Virus record (IMG/VR): IMGVR_UViG_3300035701_000010
Coordinates: 33,657-97,656 of that record
Reading direction: 5' to 3' (one strand)
Length of the DNA: 64,000 nucleotides
Source: a virus
Part shown: piece after piece, positions 15,602 through 23,349 of the stretch
How the letters are laid out: the number at the start of each line of letters is the position of its first letter
How positions within the stretch are numbered: the stretch's first letter is position 1
Translations under genes and position numbers: made by a program
The notes under the pieces: model-generated
What the model was told of the DNA's origin: nothing
What the model saw: only the letters and a program-made list of their open reading frames with translations
Database searches by the model: none

Positions 15602-15946
15602 CTAATCTTCAAAGATTTGAGGAAGTTTGCTCATGAATTCATAGGCTTTCTCTGCCGCTTCGGTGTGGGTAAGATTTGGTTCTTTGTTCCTATAGGCGTT
15701 GCAGGTCTCTGCGACGAAGTCGACATAGCGGATTCTTTTGATTTTTTCGTCATCGGTTTTGACAAGAACTTGGGTGGCACATCTTCCAATAATGGATTTA
15801 ACGATGCTGGTATCTGTACTTGAAACATAGTCTAATTGTTCTACAAACCTTTTCTTCATGGTCATGACGGTTATAAGGTAAGCCTCTTTTTCAAGAGGAA
15901 CTTTGAGCAATCCTTTTTGTGTCTTGATTGATTCTGCATTCTTCAT
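15602..15946 (-). CDS. hypothetical protein, 114 aa
   Basis: AAGGAG with 8-base spacing favours the start at 15946 (MKNAESIKTQ); an ATG 6 bases upstream is possible. Helical C-terminus (TEAAEKAYEFMSKL). Overlaps the end of the zinc protein upstream by 56 bases. No family recognised. Confidence 0.7.
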   Translation of the reverse strand: MKNAESIKTQKGLLKVPLEKEAYLITVMTMKKRFVEQLDYVSSTDTSIVKSIIGRCATQVLVKTDDEKIKRIRYVDFVAETCNAYRNKEPNLTHTEAAEKAYEFMSKLPQIFED

Positions 15947-16112
15947 TTTCATGTCTCCTTTTTGCGCTTTCTGGAACTCTCCACCATTCTGAATCTTCAT
16001 CTCGAATCAAGATTCTTCCGCATTGATGGCACCACCAGTGGTCAATATACGAATCGTCATGATTTTGATGAATAAGATCCATTTCCTCATTCTTTCCGCA
16101 TTGGCATTCCAT
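15891..16112 (-). CDS. zinc-ribbon protein, 73 aa
   Basis: MECQCGKNEE starts with a CxC knuckle and WWCHQCGR gives the second pair, separated by a His/Asp-rich loop. AAGGAGG precedes the start at 16112. Probable zinc-binding mini-protein. Confidence 0.75.
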   Translation of the reverse strand: MECQCGKNEEMDLIHQNHDDSYIDHWWCHQCGRILIRDEDSEWWRVPESAKRRHENEECRINQDTKRIAQSSS

Positions 16113-16300
16113 TATTCCTCCTTGGTGTTGAAACTCAAAAGGGTTTGTTCAGTCATTTCCATATCATCTACCTCTATTCCATCAATTGTTGAAATGAATC
16201 CGTAGTCCATCTCATTCACGCACTTGGTCAATTCTGTAACCGTTTTGGGTTCTTCATGTCTAAAACCGAGTTTGATTGTGACATAGACGGTTGATTTCAT
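16112..16300 (-). CDS. conserved small phage protein, 62 aa
   Basis: Pattern YVTIKLGFRHEEPKTVTELT, then NEMDYGF and an acidic D-E-x-T end, resembles a small protein shared by many phages, of unknown function, with a beta-alpha-beta layout. AAAGGAG precedes the start. Confidence 0.75.
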   Translation of the reverse strand: MKSTVYVTIKLGFRHEEPKTVTELTKCVNEMDYGFISTIDGIEVDDMEMTEQTLLSFNTKEE

Positions 16301-16605
16301 GCTTCTTCTCCTTTCTTTATTTGTTGGTCAATCTCAAAAATCAGATCTCTTAAATTCTTCATCGCCTTTTTCACAAAAAATGGAAATTTACTCCAACCGG
16401 AGTGGCAACAAGCTTCCCATAAAAGCATAGTCATTAAAAAGTAAGATTTAAAGATAGGATCTTTTCGTATCATCTTATTTAACAAGAAAAGATGATACGT
16501 TTCTTCAGGTTCCAGTTCTATATCTGGCATGTTAGAACTGATAAGATTTTCTACTCCTTCATAAGCTTCAATCGCTTCAATCAGTTGTTGTTGTGTCATT
16601 CCCAT
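16297..16605 (-). CDS. hypothetical helical protein, 102 aa
   Basis: All-helical with aromatic patches (FKSYFLMTMLLWEACCHSGW). Overlaps the next gene by 4 bases (ATGA type). An SD-like GGAGAAAG lies upstream; the second ATG at 16599 is an alternative start. No family recognised. Confidence 0.7.
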   Translation of the reverse strand: MGMTQQQLIEAIEAYEGVENLISSNMPDIELEPEETYHLFLLNKMIRKDPIFKSYFLMTMLLWEACCHSGWSKFPFFVKKAMKNLRDLIFEIDQQIKKGEEA

Positions 16606-16825
16606 TTTTCTTCTTTCTCCTTTTGGGGATAGATAGGTGTCTTATTTCCATGTTGAGCAAACTCAGTTTTTCTTTCAGCGCATCGGCTTTCGCTTGCATA
16701 ATTCTCATCTTCTTTTCAAATTCATTCACCTGTCGTACCGAAGCTTGAAGATCAATTTTCAACTTTCGCATTTGTTCTACCAATGCTCTAACTTTCAGCC
16801 ACCGCTCTTTTATATCTATAATCAT
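16577..16825 (-). CDS. coiled-coil protein, 82 aa
   Basis: Continuous amphipathic helix with heptad pattern over residues 5-65, then a Lys/Arg-rich tail and a Thr-rich end. First gene after the promoter at 16849-16877. No convincing SD. Probably oligomeric; function unknown. Confidence 0.7.
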   Translation of the reverse strand: MIIDIKERWLKVRALVEQMRKLKIDLQASVRQVNEFEKKMRIMQAKADALKEKLSLLNMEIRHLSIPKRRKKKNGNDTTTTD

Positions 16826-16848
16826 AGGGGTGCCCTAAAACTAGGTAA

Positions 16849-16877
16849 ATGCTACCATAACGATTTGTTTGATGCCA
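16849..16877 (-). promoter_or_regulatory. sigma70-type promoter
   Basis: Minus strand: TGGCAT (16872-16877), 17-base spacer ending TATGG, TAGCAT (16849-16854). It shares the upstream TTTTGCTGGCATCA with the 18.97 kb promoter. An alternative reading is TTGCTG-16-TATGGT. Confidence 0.7.
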
Positions 16878-16912
16878 GCAAAAACCATAGGCTTTCTGTG
16901 AAAGCTTTGAGT

Positions 16913-17239
16913 CTACAAGTTAACAAATCGCATAGGTTCTCTGTTTACCACTTCTAATTTTTCTCTAGTTCTAGATTCATTCAAGGTGGCAAGAGTGGCC
17001 GCACAGGTGGATAGGGCAACGGCATCGCGTCTAATATCGTCTGCACGCAGATACATCCTGATATTATTTTTCCCTTCCATATCTTTTCTCACTTCAGAAA
17101 CTCTTGCTTCTCTTACTTCAGAGAGATGTCTTGAAATACTTTCTATCAGAAGTCCGACAGCCATGTTTGCCGTGAAAATCATCGCTTCGAAATCTAACTT
17201 CGCAACATCGGCACATAAATCATTCTTTGTATTGTTCAT
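16913..17239 (-). CDS. hypothetical helical protein, 108 aa
   Basis: All-helical, Ala-rich, with a basic stretch SEVREARVSEVRKDMEGK. GAGGAGG precedes the start at 17239, which overlaps the upstream stop by 4 bases. No family recognised. Confidence 0.75.
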   Translation of the reverse strand: MNNTKNDLCADVAKLDFEAMIFTANMAVGLLIESISRHLSEVREARVSEVRKDMEGKNNIRMYLRADDIRRDAVALSTCAATLATLNESRTREKLEVVNREPMRFVNL

Positions 17240-17937
17240 TTTTTGTCCTCCTCTAATTCTTTTTTAGCCATTTCATGGAGTGTGGGTTGAAGAGCCGCCC
17301 CGATGTTATGAAGCTGCTCTATGGTCGGCGCAGGATGATCTATTAATTTTTCTAATCCTGCACTGTGAATACAAGGTCCGCAAATGTTAAATTGATTTGA
17401 GAGAAAGATGGTGTTGATAAAGAGAGGAATTTTTAGATCAGAATGTAAATTTTTAAAAAGTGTCTTGACAGTCTCCTCTCCAAACTGTTCTTTCACCACA
17501 TTCAAAATAAAGGTGAATATTGGTAAATCTTTTTCTGTCATGAACTTTTTGATCTTGGTATGAAATTCAGGATCAAAAAAGTGGGTGGGTTCGTCAATGA
17601 GGGAAAGTTTTTCCAGAGTGATTGCCATCTTGAGATAGAAGTCTCTTACATCTATTCCCTCTTTTTTGCAACAGAAACATTTAGGAGCATTGAAGACAAA
17701 TTCTTCCTTACGGCTTCTGTTCATCTTACGATCTTTTTTCTGCTCCGCTTTGATTTCTGGGGTGACTTTCTTTTGAATTTGTTCTTTTATGAACTTCTCA
17801 TTCAAAGCTGCTGCTTCAGGGTGAATTTTGCAGATGCGATCCTTTGGATTGATCGGAACTGTAGATCGTCGATTGAGTACATGACCACAAAGTGAACAGG
17901 TTACGGTTTTTGGTCTAAACAATCCTTTCTTTTCCAT
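17236..17937 (-). CDS. zinc-binding protein, 233 aa
   Basis: Three Cys groups: CSLCG near residue 14 with a Cys at 36, CFCCKKEG near 87, and CGPC near 187, suggesting one or two zinc sites. A Lys-rich linker (KKVTPEIKAEQKKDRKMNRS) joins the first two; the C-terminal half is helical. AAAGGAGG precedes the start. No family recognised; possibly a transcription- or replication-associated factor (inference). Confidence 0.75.
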   Translation of the reverse strand: MEKKGLFRPKTVTCSLCGHVLNRRSTVPINPKDRICKIHPEAAALNEKFIKEQIQKKVTPEIKAEQKKDRKMNRSRKEEFVFNAPKCFCCKKEGIDVRDFYLKMAITLEKLSLIDEPTHFFDPEFHTKIKKFMTEKDLPIFTFILNVVKEQFGEETVKTLFKNLHSDLKIPLFINTIFLSNQFNICGPCIHSAGLEKLIDHPAPTIEQLHNIGAALQPTLHEMAKKELEEDKK

Positions 17938-17952
17938 CTCGTCCTCCTTTTA

Positions 17953-18360
17953 TTATATAGGATCAAACCCATAAACTTCTTTTACAAGGTATCTCATTTC
18001 TTGAATAAGGAAATATTTCCGGGCTACATCAGACGGAACTTTTTTGGGATAATCTCCTATCTGGATCATACTTCCTATCCTCCAGCATGGACAAATGGTT
18101 GTGATATGAAATTGATGAAAGAATTGCGTTTCGTCATAACCTGATAGGAAGTTGACTAGGTTAGAAAGTCCTAGGCATGTGGCTTTGCATAATCTATCTC
18201 TATCCCAAGATGTAATTAGCTGATGCCATTTTTGAAATGGACATGTAGAAAGGAATTCAGAATCTTTTTTAGTAGCAACAAACCATTCTCTGGCTAGTTG
18301 ATCTCTTTCTTTAAGAACACTGTCTATAGCCTCTCGTATTTCTATATATTTCACTTCCAT
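17953..18360 (-). CDS. hypothetical protein, 135 aa
   Basis: Start at 18360 (MEVKYIEIREAI) set by AGGAGGG 6 bases upstream; the longer frame to 18447 would absorb a separate mini-gene with its own SD. Four Cys, two of them close together (TTICPCWRIG). Helical. Function unknown. Confidence 0.75.
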   Translation of the reverse strand: MEVKYIEIREAIDSVLKERDQLAREWFVATKKDSEFLSTCPFQKWHQLITSWDRDRLCKATCLGLSNLVNFLSGYDETQFFHQFHITTICPCWRIGSMIQIGDYPKKVPSDVARKYFLIQEMRYLVKEVYGFDPI

Positions 18361-18374
18361 CTTATCCCTCCTCA

Positions 18375-18440
18375 TCAGTTTAGAAGAATAGCGGCCATGA
18401 TCCAGAATCCTAACCAGAACCATGCTTGTCTTCTTGCCAT
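18375..18440 (-). CDS. tiny membrane peptide, 21 aa
   Basis: A 21-codon frame with an excellent SD (AAAAGGAGGTGAC, 4 bases before ATG). MARRQ followed by a Trp-rich hydrophobic stretch (AWFWLGFWIMAAILLN) forms one membrane span with a positive N-terminus. The strength of the SD argues it is translated. Role unknown. Confidence 0.65.
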   Translation of the reverse strand: MARRQAWFWLGFWIMAAILLN

Positions 18441-18468
18441 AAGTCACCTCCTTTTAAGAGATTATAGT

Positions 18469-18627
18469 TTATTTCTCAGTCCTTTCGATGTCTATGTAAA
18501 ATCTTTTTTTGTCATCCGATGTATAAGCACTCAAGATTACCCATTTAATAACAGGATTAGAAAATATTTCAATTTCTGCGTCCATCGGAACCTCTGCCAA
18601 ATCTTGAAGTAACTCTTTTTTGTTCAT
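18469..18627 (-). CDS. hypothetical protein, 52 aa
   Basis: AAAAGGAG precedes the start at 18627 (MNKKELLQDL). Short helix, then alternating beta strands (AEIEIFSNPVIKWVIL) and a charged end. It lies between the tiny membrane peptide and a zinc protein. No family recognised. Confidence 0.7.
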   Translation of the reverse strand: MNKKELLQDLAEVPMDAEIEIFSNPVIKWVILSAYTSDDKKRFYIDIERTEK

Positions 18628-18638
18628 CTTTACTCCTT

Positions 18639-18932
18639 TTATTCGTCATCTTTGTCTTCTGGCTGAACAGATTTGGGACTGTCAAATCGTAGGTTGGCTG
18701 TGAATCCTATTGCAGATTCACGTCTCAGAACGGCTCTTACAAAAGCCAGATTAGTACGAAAAATTTCCACGCTGCCATCCTTATTGGTCAATCCAGGACG
18801 TCCCAAATACCTTTCCACATCCCCTTGTCGTCTAGCGCAATGAATACACTGGTTGAAAAATCCGATCTTTTGTTTCATTTTTTCATCAGGATCAAACTCT
18901 TCATCGCAATCCCTACACTTCAAATGCATCAT
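18639..18932 (-). CDS. zinc-ribbon protein, 97 aa
   Basis: CRDCDEEF at the N-terminus and CIHCARR near residue 32 form a zinc ribbon. The rest is mixed. GGGGGTG precedes tandem ATGs (18932 or 18929). First gene after the promoter at 18966-18994. Confidence 0.75.
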   Translation of the reverse strand: MMHLKCRDCDEEFDPDEKMKQKIGFFNQCIHCARRQGDVERYLGRPGLTNKDGSVEIFRTNLAFVRAVLRRESAIGFTANLRFDSPKSVQPEDKDDE

Positions 18933-18965
18933 CACCCCCCTGTCATAAAAGGTTAGCTATGGGTA

Positions 18966-18994
18966 ACTATACCATAGCGAATTAGATGATGCCA
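18966..18994 (-). promoter_or_regulatory. sigma70-type promoter with extended -10
   Basis: Minus strand: TGGCAT (18989-18994), 17-base spacer ending TATGG, TATAGT (18966-18971). The TGG directly before the -10 gives a TGn extended -10. Confidence 0.75.
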
Positions 18995-19014
18995 GCAAAA
19001 TACTACCCTATTCC

Positions 19015-19317
19015 CTACCAGCCATACCACTCAAAAGGAAAAGCTTTTTTCCTGAGTTCACTATCTTTCTTCCTATCTCTCTTCCTAAAGGCTTCAACAT
19101 CTACTTTTTCTAGGTTAGAATGAGTTTCGAAATAACAATCTGCTGCGAGCTCAAAAACATCAGATCGTTTGATACTTTTAGACATGTCTGGTCTTCCCAT
19201 TTCGTCAGATAGAATCTCATCGCCAATGGCTTGCCAGACTGCTCTCAAGCCGCGAATCCATCGCTCTTCTTGCGTAATCCCTTTCATTTCAAAGCTCTTT
19301 TTAATTTTTGCTTTCAT
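19015..19317 (-). CDS. hypothetical protein, 100 aa
   Basis: Starts MKAKIKKSFEMKG behind AGGAGG. Helical and charged; the C-terminus ends FPFEWYGW. It ends just before the 18.97 kb promoter. The segment ELAADCYFETHSN is typical of small phage proteins without known role. Confidence 0.75.
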   Translation of the reverse strand: MKAKIKKSFEMKGITQEERWIRGLRAVWQAIGDEILSDEMGRPDMSKSIKRSDVFELAADCYFETHSNLEKVDVEAFRKRDRKKDSELRKKAFPFEWYGW

Positions 19318-19327
19318 TTTTCACCTC

Positions 19328-19522
19328 CTATCTATTTCTTACTGCTTTGATAATCCATGCCCCGTCTTTGAGAGTAATGTCTTGTTCGGAAAGACCCCAA
19401 ATCGCTTGCCTTTTTTCATAAACTCCAAGAAGATGAGTTTTGACTCCTTCCGTTCCATGAACTAGAATTTCACTTTTCATGGAAGCTCTCTTAAGTTTCT
19501 TGATCAATTCTTCTGCCGTCAT
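19328..19522 (-). CDS. hypothetical protein, 64 aa
   Basis: GAGGTG precedes the start at 19522. N-terminal basic helix (TAEELIKKLKRASMKSEIL) then beta strands. Start overlaps the upstream stop by 4 bases. No family recognised. Confidence 0.7.
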   Translation of the reverse strand: MTAEELIKKLKRASMKSEILVHGTEGVKTHLLGVYEKRQAIWGLSEQDITLKDGAWIIKAVRNR

Positions 19523-19719
19523 TTTTCACCTCGCTTTTCTGCTTTAAGAATTTCTTCCCAAACATCTTCTCCAAGCCCTTCTGCTGAAGAATAGTTACCA
19601 TCGGTGTAATAGTTGTGTTCTGGATCTGCATCGAGATCTTCTATATCAAAATCTATCTTGTGTCCGATGCTCCAGAAGCAGATAATCTCACCATCATCAT
19701 TAGTCAGGGTAAGTTTCAC
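19519..19719 (-). CDS. acidic small protein, 66 aa, GTG start
   Basis: GTG at 19719 follows AGGAGG with 9-base spacing. Strongly acidic (DFDIEDLDADPEHNYY, EGLGEDVWEEIL), suggesting possible DNA mimicry or a protein-binding role, which is inference only. Overlaps the zinc gene upstream by 20 bases. Confidence 0.7.
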   Translation of the reverse strand: MKLTLTNDDGEIICFWSIGHKIDFDIEDLDADPEHNYYTDGNYSSAEGLGEDVWEEILKAEKRGEK

Positions 19720-19918
19720 TTTGCTTATCCTCCTCTAATTCTAGAACACAAAAGATGGTTTGATGACAAAATTGACATTCTTTTTCTATCACGGTTAATG
19801 GTTCTGTTGACTTATCCAAGATAAAGATATTGGATTTTGAGCAATGAGGGCAACTAGTGACGAAAGTTATGCCACTCGTTTCAGTAGATTGAACAGTTTG
19901 TTTTTCAGGAATCTTCAT
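19700..19918 (-). CDS. zinc-ribbon protein, 72 aa
   Basis: CPHC near residue 23 and CQFC near residue 48 form a zinc ribbon with a 22-residue loop; another Cys lies near 57. GGAGG precedes the start at 19918. Confidence 0.75.
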   Translation of the reverse strand: MKIPEKQTVQSTETSGITFVTSCPHCSKSNIFILDKSTEPLTVIEKECQFCHQTIFCVLELEEDKQSETYPD

Positions 19919-19919
19919 T

Positions 19920-20213
19920 TCATACCTCCAATTTTTTAAATCCCATTGTGGTGAGAAAAGCTTCTCCTAACGTTTCTTGAAATGAAGAGACCAACAGCCT
20001 GTAGAATGCTGGAGTATGGCTTGCTTCCATTTGCCAGATGGTACCGTCGTCTTCTGCTTCAGGATTCAAATGAATCTCCATTCCCTGAGCATCGGCTATG
20101 AGAAAATAGTTTTTGCCTTCACCAATTAAGGGATCAGAGTCTGGTTCTTTAAACCTTTCTGCTCCAGCAAAGGCATACCAATCCGTTTTATCAAATTCTT
20201 TAAGATCCATCAT
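19920..20213 (-). CDS. hypothetical protein, 97 aa
   Basis: AAGGAGG precedes tandem ATGs at 20213/20210. Acidic, mixed fold (GKNYFLIADAQGMEIHLNPE). No family recognised. Confidence 0.75.
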   Translation of the reverse strand: MMDLKEFDKTDWYAFAGAERFKEPDSDPLIGEGKNYFLIADAQGMEIHLNPEAEDDGTIWQMEASHTPAFYRLLVSSFQETLGEAFLTTMGFKKLEV

Positions 20214-20238
20214 AGTCCTCCTTTCAGATTATCATCAT

Positions 20239-20634
20239 CTAAGGCATTTCTTCTTCAAATTGCTCTTCTTTAAAAAGGATTGCTTCGCAGCCACAATAGA
20301 AATATTTTTGCTTTTTGGTCAATATAGAACCATCGATACATTGATACTCGTCATCAAAAACTTCCATACAGACATTGTTTGGATAAAACTTTCCACAGTT
20401 CCAACACCAGAATCCAGATCCGCCACAGAGTTGTTTTTGATGTTTGTGGATAAATTCAGTGTTCGCCTTAGCACAGTCCGGACCCGTCTTTGTACACTCG
20501 CAAAAGTAATTCAGATCTTTACTTCCTGGACCGCAATGCGATCTTATCCACCATTCTTTTGGATCTTTGATTTGTTTTTCAATATACCAATTAACGATAA
20601 GACCTTGGTCATTTTTAAAATTTCCCTTTCTCAT
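20239..20634 (-). CDS. cysteine-rich protein, 131 aa
   Basis: About twelve Cys, in groups CECTKTGPDC, CGGSGFWCWNCG and CGCE, suggesting two or more metal sites. GGGAGG precedes the start at 20634, which overlaps the TAA of the upstream frame (TAATG). Function unknown. Confidence 0.75.
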   Translation of the reverse strand: MRKGNFKNDQGLIVNWYIEKQIKDPKEWWIRSHCGPGSKDLNYFCECTKTGPDCAKANTEFIHKHQKQLCGGSGFWCWNCGKFYPNNVCMEVFDDEYQCIDGSILTKKQKYFYCGCEAILFKEEQFEEEMP

Positions 20635-20813
20635 TACTTCCTCCCTCTTTCAATGTTCATGATCTCTGCCATCGCCATAAGATGGGCTACTAATCCCCTT
20701 CCTTTTGGAGGGGGCGTTGAACGATGCTCTGTTTATCTATGCCTGTTCTTTTCACGTTTCAATGCAGAAGCTTTCCGTTCTTCAAACGTTCCTCGACGCT
20801 TCGCTTGTCCCAT
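20634..20813 (-). pseudogene. small MGQAKRRG-type gene with in-frame TAA
   Basis: From ATG at 20813 a frame encodes 26 residues starting MGQAKRRGTFEERK, a start I know from many small bacterial and phage proteins, then meets TAA (20733-20735). The same frame continues open for 32 more codons (PPPKGRGLVAHLMAMAEIMN) and ends in a TAATG overlap with the next gene, as intact genes here do. Either the protein is only 26 residues, or a 59-codon gene was broken by one stop, or the stop is read through. AGGAGG lies 12 bases upstream, a long spacing. Confidence 0.55.
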
Positions 20814-20832
20814 TTAAAATGGTCACCTCCTT

Positions 20833-21030
20833 TTAATATTCTACATCCACGTTTGCCGCCCCATATTCCTGGCATCGCTTGCATTTTACACGATGTTTTG
20901 ATTCAAAAGCTTCTCCAATTTCATCGGTGGGTGCGCCCATCGCTTGGGTCATTGGATCGTTTAGTAACGTATCCCAGAATTTTCTCACTTCTGGACACCC
21001 TGGGTCTACTGGAGTTATCCATCTTGCCAT
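20833..21030 (-). CDS. hypothetical protein, 65 aa, CKRC motif
   Basis: AAAAGGAG precedes the start at 21030. Pro/Asp-rich N-terminus (ITPVDPGCPEVRKFWD), one CKRC near residue 50. May bind metal with Cys12. Function unknown. Confidence 0.7.
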   Translation of the reverse strand: MARWITPVDPGCPEVRKFWDTLLNDPMTQAMGAPTDEIGEAFESKHRVKCKRCQEYGAANVDVEY

Positions 21031-21031
21031 C

Positions 21032-21328
21032 TTAGTCTCCTTTTCTGTTTTTCTTGTAGTCTCTGGCCATTTCTTGGCACATCTTTCTTTCTCGTTTAAG
21101 GAATTCCTTTTCTTTCTTTTGGTATTCTTTGAAGCTGGCTTTCTGTTCCTTGGTCCTCACCAATCCATGCTTTTCATAGCATTTTGGATCGCCATACGAA
21201 GAACACTTGGGACATTCTTGACAGATGCAGTCATCTGTAAATTTCCCACAGACTTCGCATGGACGGTCTGGCGGATCAATATCATTCATGCTCACTCCTG
21301 GGGGTAAACTCCATCCAAAAATTCCCAT
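21032..21328 (-). CDS. cysteine-rich small phage protein, 98 aa
   Basis: The start MGIFGWSLPPGVSMNDI matches the SLPPG opening of a family of small phage proteins I recognise but cannot name. It is followed by CEVCGKFTDDCICQECPKC, two close zinc-like knuckle groups, and a Lys/Glu-rich helix. AAAGGAGGTGACC is a perfect SD. Confidence 0.75.
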   Translation of the reverse strand: MGIFGWSLPPGVSMNDIDPPDRPCEVCGKFTDDCICQECPKCSSYGDPKCYEKHGLVRTKEQKASFKEYQKKEKEFLKRERKMCQEMARDYKKNRKGD

Positions 21329-21343
21329 AGGTCACCTCCTTTC

Positions 21344-21583
21344 TTATTTTTCTTCTGTTAACTCTCGTGTGAGTTGCCTTCTTATATCATCATCAACGGA
21401 TTGGCCCTCCGGCACTTCGTCATCTTTTTCGTCTGGACTTTCCGCAGGGTAGAAAGATTTCCATAGATACCCTTCCCATTTGATGTTACACTTTTCACAT
21501 ACCATTTCTACAGAGATGGTATGAGCAGCAGGGAAGAACTCTTCTTCTTCAACGCACTCTGTTCCACAATAAGGACACAACAT
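21344..21583 (-). CDS. zinc-ribbon protein with acidic tail, 79 aa
   Basis: MLCPYCGTEC and CEKCNI form a zinc ribbon over residues 3-32; the remaining 45 residues are very acidic (DEKDDEVPEGQSVDDD). AAAGGAG precedes the start at 21583. Confidence 0.75.
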   Translation of the reverse strand: MLCPYCGTECVEEEEFFPAAHTISVEMVCEKCNIKWEGYLWKSFYPAESPDEKDDEVPEGQSVDDDIRRQLTRELTEEK

Positions 21584-21599
21584 AGGTCAACTCCTTTCT

Positions 21600-22052
21600 T
21601 TATTTTCTCTCTTTTCGCCAGCGTTCAATGTATTCCTTTATTTCTTTTTTGAACGATTTTCTATAGTCCTCCTCTAAATTGGGTTTATCTCCAAAATTCC
21701 AAATCTCTATAAGGTCTTCAGCAAATGGATTAGTTTCCATTTCCGCTGCATAGAGATCAAAGACAGGAAAGAGGATGATTTGGCCAGACAATTCTGTTAC
21801 GAAATCGAAATCCTCTATTCCTTTCTCGTATCCAGTAACGTATCTTGGTACTTCAATTCCTACGGTTTTCAGGTAGTCAATAATCCAATCAAAATAGATA
21901 TCCTGGCAAGAAATATCGCTATCGATCCCCACCTTGTTCAGCCAACCTTTTCTGGTGTGATGTTTTTCCAATTCGCGGACTTTGACTTTAAGAAAATCAA
22001 AGATTTTGTCCTGGTCCTGAGTAATCTTTTTGATCACAGTTTTTACATCCAT
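21600..22052 (-). CDS. hypothetical protein, 150 aa
   Basis: Helical N-terminus, a central mixed part (YFDWIIDYLKTVGIEVPRYV) and a basic helical end (KKEIKEYIERWRKERK). AAAAGGAG precedes the start. No family recognised. Confidence 0.75.
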   Translation of the reverse strand: MDVKTVIKKITQDQDKIFDFLKVKVRELEKHHTRKGWLNKVGIDSDISCQDIYFDWIIDYLKTVGIEVPRYVTGYEKGIEDFDFVTELSGQIILFPVFDLYAAEMETNPFAEDLIEIWNFGDKPNLEEDYRKSFKKEIKEYIERWRKERK

Positions 22053-22055
22053 ATC

Positions 22056-22409
22056 TCAACTCCTTTTTTTATGTTTCCATGGATCACACTTGTCATCACA
22101 GATGACCCTATAGAATTCAAGAAGCCCAAACCCGATGTTTTCATTAACGACTTCAGAGATGAGCGGACTTTTGCAAGAACAGAACCAGATACGGTTGAAG
22201 TGGGCAGGGGCTAGAGTGTCACTGACCATGCAATGTTCTTTCCCGAAAACGATATGGTGAGCCACACGGTTGTCATCATCAAAGAATCCTTGGTCCAAAT
22301 CTACAGCGAAGTATCGCCAATGCTTCTTGCATTTTTCACAAATGACATCCGATTCAGGATAGAACTCACCATCTCTCAAATATGAACGATCAAGCTTCCA
22401 TCTGGGCAT
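22056..22409 (-). CDS. zinc-binding protein, 117 aa
   Basis: CEKCKKHWR near residue 24, Cys60, and CSC near residue 77, plus a late CDDKC, may form one or two metal sites. ATAGGAG precedes the start at 22409. Function unknown. Confidence 0.7.
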   Translation of the reverse strand: MPRWKLDRSYLRDGEFYPESDVICEKCKKHWRYFAVDLDQGFFDDDNRVAHHIVFGKEHCMVSDTLAPAHFNRIWFCSCKSPLISEVVNENIGFGLLEFYRVICDDKCDPWKHKKRS

Positions 22410-22434
22410 TATTGTCTCCTATCCTTCTTTATGA

Positions 22435-22773
22435 TTAAAGTCCTTCTTTTTCAATCCGTTTGAGTTCATCAATAATTTTTGAATATTTCTTGGGGTTTTT
22501 GCTTGACAGAATTTTGATGATATAACGGTTGATAAAGCTGGTTTCATCATGCGTGTTGCCTTCATACTCTACAAGCCTTGTATATTCACAGTAATTGTCC
22601 CAAGGGTCATAAATTCCATCATAAAAGATTTCTGACTTCAGCCCGTCGAAGTCGGCTCGCGCAAAGGTATCTCCATAGTTGATGATGGCTTTGTTGATGA
22701 ACGGTCTATACTTCTTGGTCAGATTCATCACGACCTGAAGTTGCTCTGATCGTTTCCTAACGTTAATCAGCAT
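22435..22773 (-). CDS. hypothetical protein, 112 aa
   Basis: AAAAGGAG precedes the start. N- and C-terminal helices flank an acidic aromatic centre (EIFYDGIYDPWDNYCEY). No family recognised. Confidence 0.75.
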   Translation of the reverse strand: MLINVRKRSEQLQVVMNLTKKYRPFINKAIINYGDTFARADFDGLKSEIFYDGIYDPWDNYCEYTRLVEYEGNTHDETSFINRYIIKILSSKNPKKYSKIIDELKRIEKEGL

Positions 22774-22785
22774 GATTGTCTCCTT

Positions 22786-22986
22786 TTAATACTCGCCGCC
22801 GTTTTCCCTCTTGTCAGCACATGAATTGCAATAATCGTACTCCGGTTTGATGATCACTGTTCTACCACATCCAGAACAGACTTTCTTCACTGATTTCAAG
22901 TGTGTTTTTCGGTAGAATTTCACCATTTCAGGATCATCCATGTTTTCCCACACGCCATAATTGTCGTCTATGAATACTCTGCTCAT
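22786..22986 (-). CDS. zinc-ribbon protein, 66 aa
   Basis: C-terminal CSGCGRTVIIK and CNSC form a zinc ribbon; the N-terminus is acidic. TAGGAG precedes the start at 22986, immediately after a strong intrinsic terminator, so it relies on its own promoter or on readthrough. Confidence 0.75.
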   Translation of the reverse strand: MSRVFIDDNYGVWENMDDPEMVKFYRKTHLKSVKKVCSGCGRTVIIKPEYDYCNSCADKRENGGEY

Positions 22987-22997
22987 GGTAGTCTCCT

Positions 22998-23026
22998 AAG
23001 AAAAGGGCGGACCTTGCGATCCGCCC
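22998..23026 (-). terminator. intrinsic terminator
   Basis: Minus strand: GGGCGGA stem, loop TCGCAAGG, TCCGCCC, then TTTTCTT. It ends the transcript of the gene at 23049-23240. The loop and closing pairs are the same as in the terminator at 24724-24756. Confidence 0.9.
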
Positions 23027-23048
23027 CCGATTCTATGGTAGATCTTGT

Positions 23049-23240
23049 TTACTTCTCGGTCAGCACCACCGTCACTTCATCAGGGATTTCCATGCCCTTT
23101 TTGAAGTACAGATTGCCGACCACTCCCTGCTCCATGTCCTCGATGATGTAGGGGTGATAGCGTTTGCTGTCCACGCCCTTGTACTTCATGTTGACGGTCA
23201 GGGTGCTCTTGCCTTTCTTCGCCGGTGTTTTCTCAGCCAT
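23049..23240 (-). CDS. hypothetical protein, 63 aa
   Basis: AAAGGAG precedes the start at 23240. Basic Ala/Lys-rich N-terminus (MAEKTPAKKGKST) then a beta-rich domain. Ends just before a strong terminator. GC content is visibly higher than in its neighbours, as for the genes at 24.8 and 27.9 kb. Confidence 0.75.
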   Translation of the reverse strand: MAEKTPAKKGKSTLTVNMKYKGVDSKRYHPYIIEDMEQGVVGNLYFKKGMEIPDEVTVVLTEK

Positions 23241-23349
23241 TTCTCTTCTCCTTTATCATTGTTTGTTTCAACATAACTCCACCTTAAGACTCTTCTTCAC
23301 GCTCTCTGTTGGTTTCTTCCTATCGGGTTACTGGTTCGTCACCTCCTTT

